Source: Chalara sp. BL73 (taxonomy: Eukaryota; Ascomycota; Leotiomycetes; Helotiales). Taken from it: DNA of 64,000 bases. The translations under genes were made by a program, and so were the position numbers. The stretch covers positions 175,609-239,608 of the forward strand of contig CAKJVC010000172.1 in NCBI GenBank assembly GCA_918026815.1, in the 5' to 3' direction. The notes under the pieces are model-generated. The model was given only the letters and a program-made list of their open reading frames with translations. It searched no databases and was not told the DNA's origin. This document shows positions 61,009 to 64,000 of this stretch, in pieces. Each line of letters begins with the position of its first letter. Positions within the stretch are counted from its first letter, which is position 1.

Positions 61009-64000
61009 GGATTTTCTACATCTAAAGAACAAATCTCGACACTTTGCGATGGCGACACGAAATGACGAAGCACGAAACAGGCTATGGAGGGGGATATCAT
61101 ATGCAAGCATGGCGCTGGGGAACTCATAACAAGCATTACGGAGTAACACAGGATATGCATAGGGGGCGTCATTGTGTGCATTCAAGGCGTTTTCCCTTCG
61201 AGGAATGGATGGGAGGTTCGCGATGATATTACATGATTTTGGGTCCCCTTTCCCACACACTGTACAAATCAAAGGGAAGATGAGGGTGAGGGCATGAGTA
61301 AGAGCATGAGTATGAAATGGAAGGGAGGCGATGCTTTGCATGTAGTAATAGTAAAATGGCATGGATCATCTATGGGATGTAGTACTTAAGAGCAGGAACC
61401 AGGAATGATTGTACATAATGGATAAATTTTTAAGAATCATCCCCAGACGTCCGATTGCTGCCCGTTTTTCGCAATGTGCGCCGAGAAACACCGAGAGACT
61501 GAACAGGAAAGGCAACGACAGGAACAGTTGTGATTTCCAGCTTACTGGACAATGTATCATGGAGGCTGTTACATTGACAGGAGGCGAGTTCCAGACAAGA
61601 TGGGGAAGCGCCAAGGACCATGTGGAACTTGGAATCATGCATATTGTCGGGTGCAATCTAAGCAAAATGCGACGGGATGGTGCAACTGCATCACGGGCCT
61701 TTTGAGCACATGTGGGTTGCAAGAAGGCGTAAGCATGTGAAAACAAAGCGAGTGAATACATGGCCGTATTGGATGGTGTCTCACGGGTTCGTAATATATT
61801 GGAAGGGGTATGAGGCGTGGCCTGGTGGGATGGGTAGATGTGGTGACTGACTGTAAAGAGAAGTAAACGAGTGGATGGGAAATAGGTGACGGCAATGCAA
61901 GGGGTGATTTAACTGAATTTAGGGCGCTCGAAACGCTCGTGCCTGCGAGCAACGTTGTTTCTCGATGCACGATGTTATGCTCGGGTATTAAGAAAGGGAT
62001 GTTATAAGTGATAAGCTGGTTAAGTTCCAGACAGCAACGTGCTTATGGCGGGATATAACACTTCTCAAAAATCGGGAACCGAGTATATTGGCAAAAGCAC
62101 CAGATGTATAACCACCGTGTAGATGCTTTCTACATCTGATAACACTTTGGATGAAATCTAAATGCGCACCCATTCAAGCGCCACCGCAAGATGATTGACT
62201 TCTTTGTTTCCTGAACGGATTTGCCTTGGATATTATCTTGTTAATACTTGTTTGAAAGTTTGAGCAGAGATACTTTTGACTAAAACTAACTAGGCTGTGT
62301 ACCAAAAGCTCCAGATGCAGTAATGGCTACGACGCATGCCGTTACCACAAGGTAACATGTTAGTCATGAAAGGCCATAAATTGCAAGGGAACGAAAGAAC
62401 CAACCCGAATATGGCCATATTTACCCGCTTACCACCCATCAAAGTCAACTTCCCAACAACAGAAAACAAAAAACCAGCCCAAATAAGCCAAGAATGTACG
62501 CAACCCTTAAAATCCCGTTGTATATCCCCATTTTCAATCCCATCCCCGAGGCTCCAACCCCAAAGAAAAGCACCGCCTGAAAAAATCCCGCCGAGCTCCC
62601 CAATCCATCCACCCACCACCCCATGGCCCGAACCCCTTACCCGACAACCCGGCACGGATGCCCAGCGTTCCGCCTAAAAACGCAGTGTAACATTCCACCG
62701 ACTTTGCTGTGCTATAAACCGTGCTTACGGTAAGATCAGCCCTATCTGCCCCCTACCGACCAACCCACCCGTCGATTCGGCCGCATCGTACCGTGTCGTA
62801 ACGTATCGCGTCGCGTCGCATCGCATCTCACCTTTTTTTCTCCCCGTCAATCCTGGCCCAAGGAAAACGCGGGGGTGCGACGCCGGGATCCGGCTTACGT
62901 GCATCGACGATCAGGTCTGGTTAAGGCGTGTTAACCGCGGTGTGCGGAGGAGGGGGGAACAAGAATGACGGGGCTAAGGCGGGCGAGGAGCGATAGGAGG
63001 GAAAGTACGTGGTGCGCGGTAGCCGCGAGGTATTCGGTGGAAGGCATCGGAAGTATGCGTGGGTATATGCACGTGGATGGATCAGAGGATGGAGGAGGGT
63101 GAGGTGCTTCTTTCGTCTCATCGCCGTGCTGAGAAGGCTGGCTTTGTTCTTTGGAGCCGTGCTATAGATAGAAAATGGTTGCTTATACCAAGCCCGAATC
63201 GCGGTACGGGGTGGTACATTTTCCGATCGTAGGATGGGGATCCTGCGGGATGCAGCAGCATAAACACGGAGTCTTCGTTGTCGAGCCTCAAAAAGCAAAT
63301 GCTCTTGCGGAAACGCTATTCCGCTTTCTAGTTTGGCACCTCTCGTGCTACCGCATAATCCATAGCTCGAATCCCGCATCCCAAAATAAAGTCCACGCCA
63401 TGCCAGCCTGATATAGAGCTCCTCCAAAACGGTGCCTCGCAGCCTCGCAACCTCCTATTCTCTATGTATACATTCAAGCATCTCAAGCTTTGCAATAACC
63501 GTGTCTCAAGATGTACCGGTGATACTTTAGATCTCGCTCTTAGCCTCCTCCCAACGGGCCCGGAAGCAATAGGAAACAGGAAAACGGAGAGTATGGGAAC
63601 GAGAACTTATTAACGGCCTGTGTCTCAACTTCGAGCCTTGAACTATAAAGCATACTGATAGAATCTTACATCAAATCTTTAAAATTACTTGAACCAAAAA
63701 AAAGGCCAGAGCCTCGAGACAAGAAATATCAAATGAAAATCCAAACACAAATATATATTCCTCTCTCCAGGACTTATAAACGCCTAAAACCAAACCAAGA
63801 TTCACATGATTTATTTTTCTCATTCTATCCTTCTTTCCTTTTTCCTCCTTTCTCTATCCTATAACCCCAGCAACATCACCAACGTCAAGCCAGCCAATAT
63901 AAACCACCTACTGTTTTAAAACTCCATCTAAATTCCAATTCCAACTCCAATTGGATCCCGAATTCTTCAGGATCATGTTGCGTTTAGCGCAAAATCGTTA
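61009..64000. other. Right-end non-coding region
   Basis: Three kb after the kinase gene with only short frames that resemble nothing. It includes a CGTCG/CGCAT-type imperfect microsatellite around 62786-62827, and C/T-rich and A-rich tracts near 63780-63960 that may be upstream of a gene beyond the window. Confidence 0.5.
62786..62827 (+). repeat. Imperfect TCG(C/T) pentamer repeat
   Basis: Variants of CGTATCG, CGTCG and CATCG in series within a GC-rich patch. Simple repeat. Confidence 0.7.

Noticed and set aside
62921..63427. Minus-strand 168-codon frame near the right end
   Set aside because: Composition is low-complexity (prolines, serines, arginines from C/T-rich DNA) and shows no conserved motif.

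Overview
The window looks like genomic DNA from a filamentous ascomycete (Pezizomycotina; a leotiomycete-like fungus is my guess, not shown). Reasons: short introns of about 46-210 nt with GT..AG (twice GC..AG) borders; Zn2Cys6, HET and 2EXR families; a siderophore transporter; a CaMKK-type kinase of fungal layout. Genes are sparse and separated by AT-rich spacers. No tRNA or rRNA gene and no intact transposon was recognised.

Layout. 0-8 kb: a Zn2Cys6 regulator (-), a C2H2 zinc-finger protein (+) and a siderophore-iron transporter (-) with an iron-type GATA site upstream. 8.8-27 kb: an accessory block with two tandem 2EXR genes, a 2EXR-like relic, two paralogous F-box genes (-), a HET gene (+), a nine-exon secreted protein (+) and a decayed HET gene (-). 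29.8-41 kb: an unrecognised acidic protein (+), a 2-oxoglutarate/Fe(II) dioxygenase (-), an SLC16-like MFS transporter (+), a broken natterin/aerolysin-like fragment (-), a possible small membrane protein (+) and a secreted DUF4360 protein (-). 41-52.4 kb: a long spacer with a coding-like relic, a mannosyl-3-phosphoglycerate synthase (+), a disrupted hemerythrin-like gene (+), a TatD-family hydrolase (-) and a GAL80-like oxidoreductase pseudogene (+). 52.4-64 kb: a 4.8 kb spacer with microsatellites, then a large Ssp1/CaMKK-like kinase gene (+) and about 3 kb of non-coding sequence.

How the parts relate. There is no obvious single pathway or biosynthetic cluster. The 8.8-27 kb block joins three families (HET, 2EXR, F-box) that expand in filamentous ascomycetes and are linked to non-self recognition or protein turnover; here they occur as local duplicates and relics, as expected for a fast-evolving accessory island. 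Decay takes several forms: in-frame stops best explained by CAA to TAA changes in the GAL80-like gene (the CpA to TpA direction of RIP), internal deletions in the HET relic, and one-base shifts in the hemerythrin and kinase genes that may be homopolymer errors of the assembly. Exon borders were chosen by hand from splice motifs, phase and family resemblance; no search was run.
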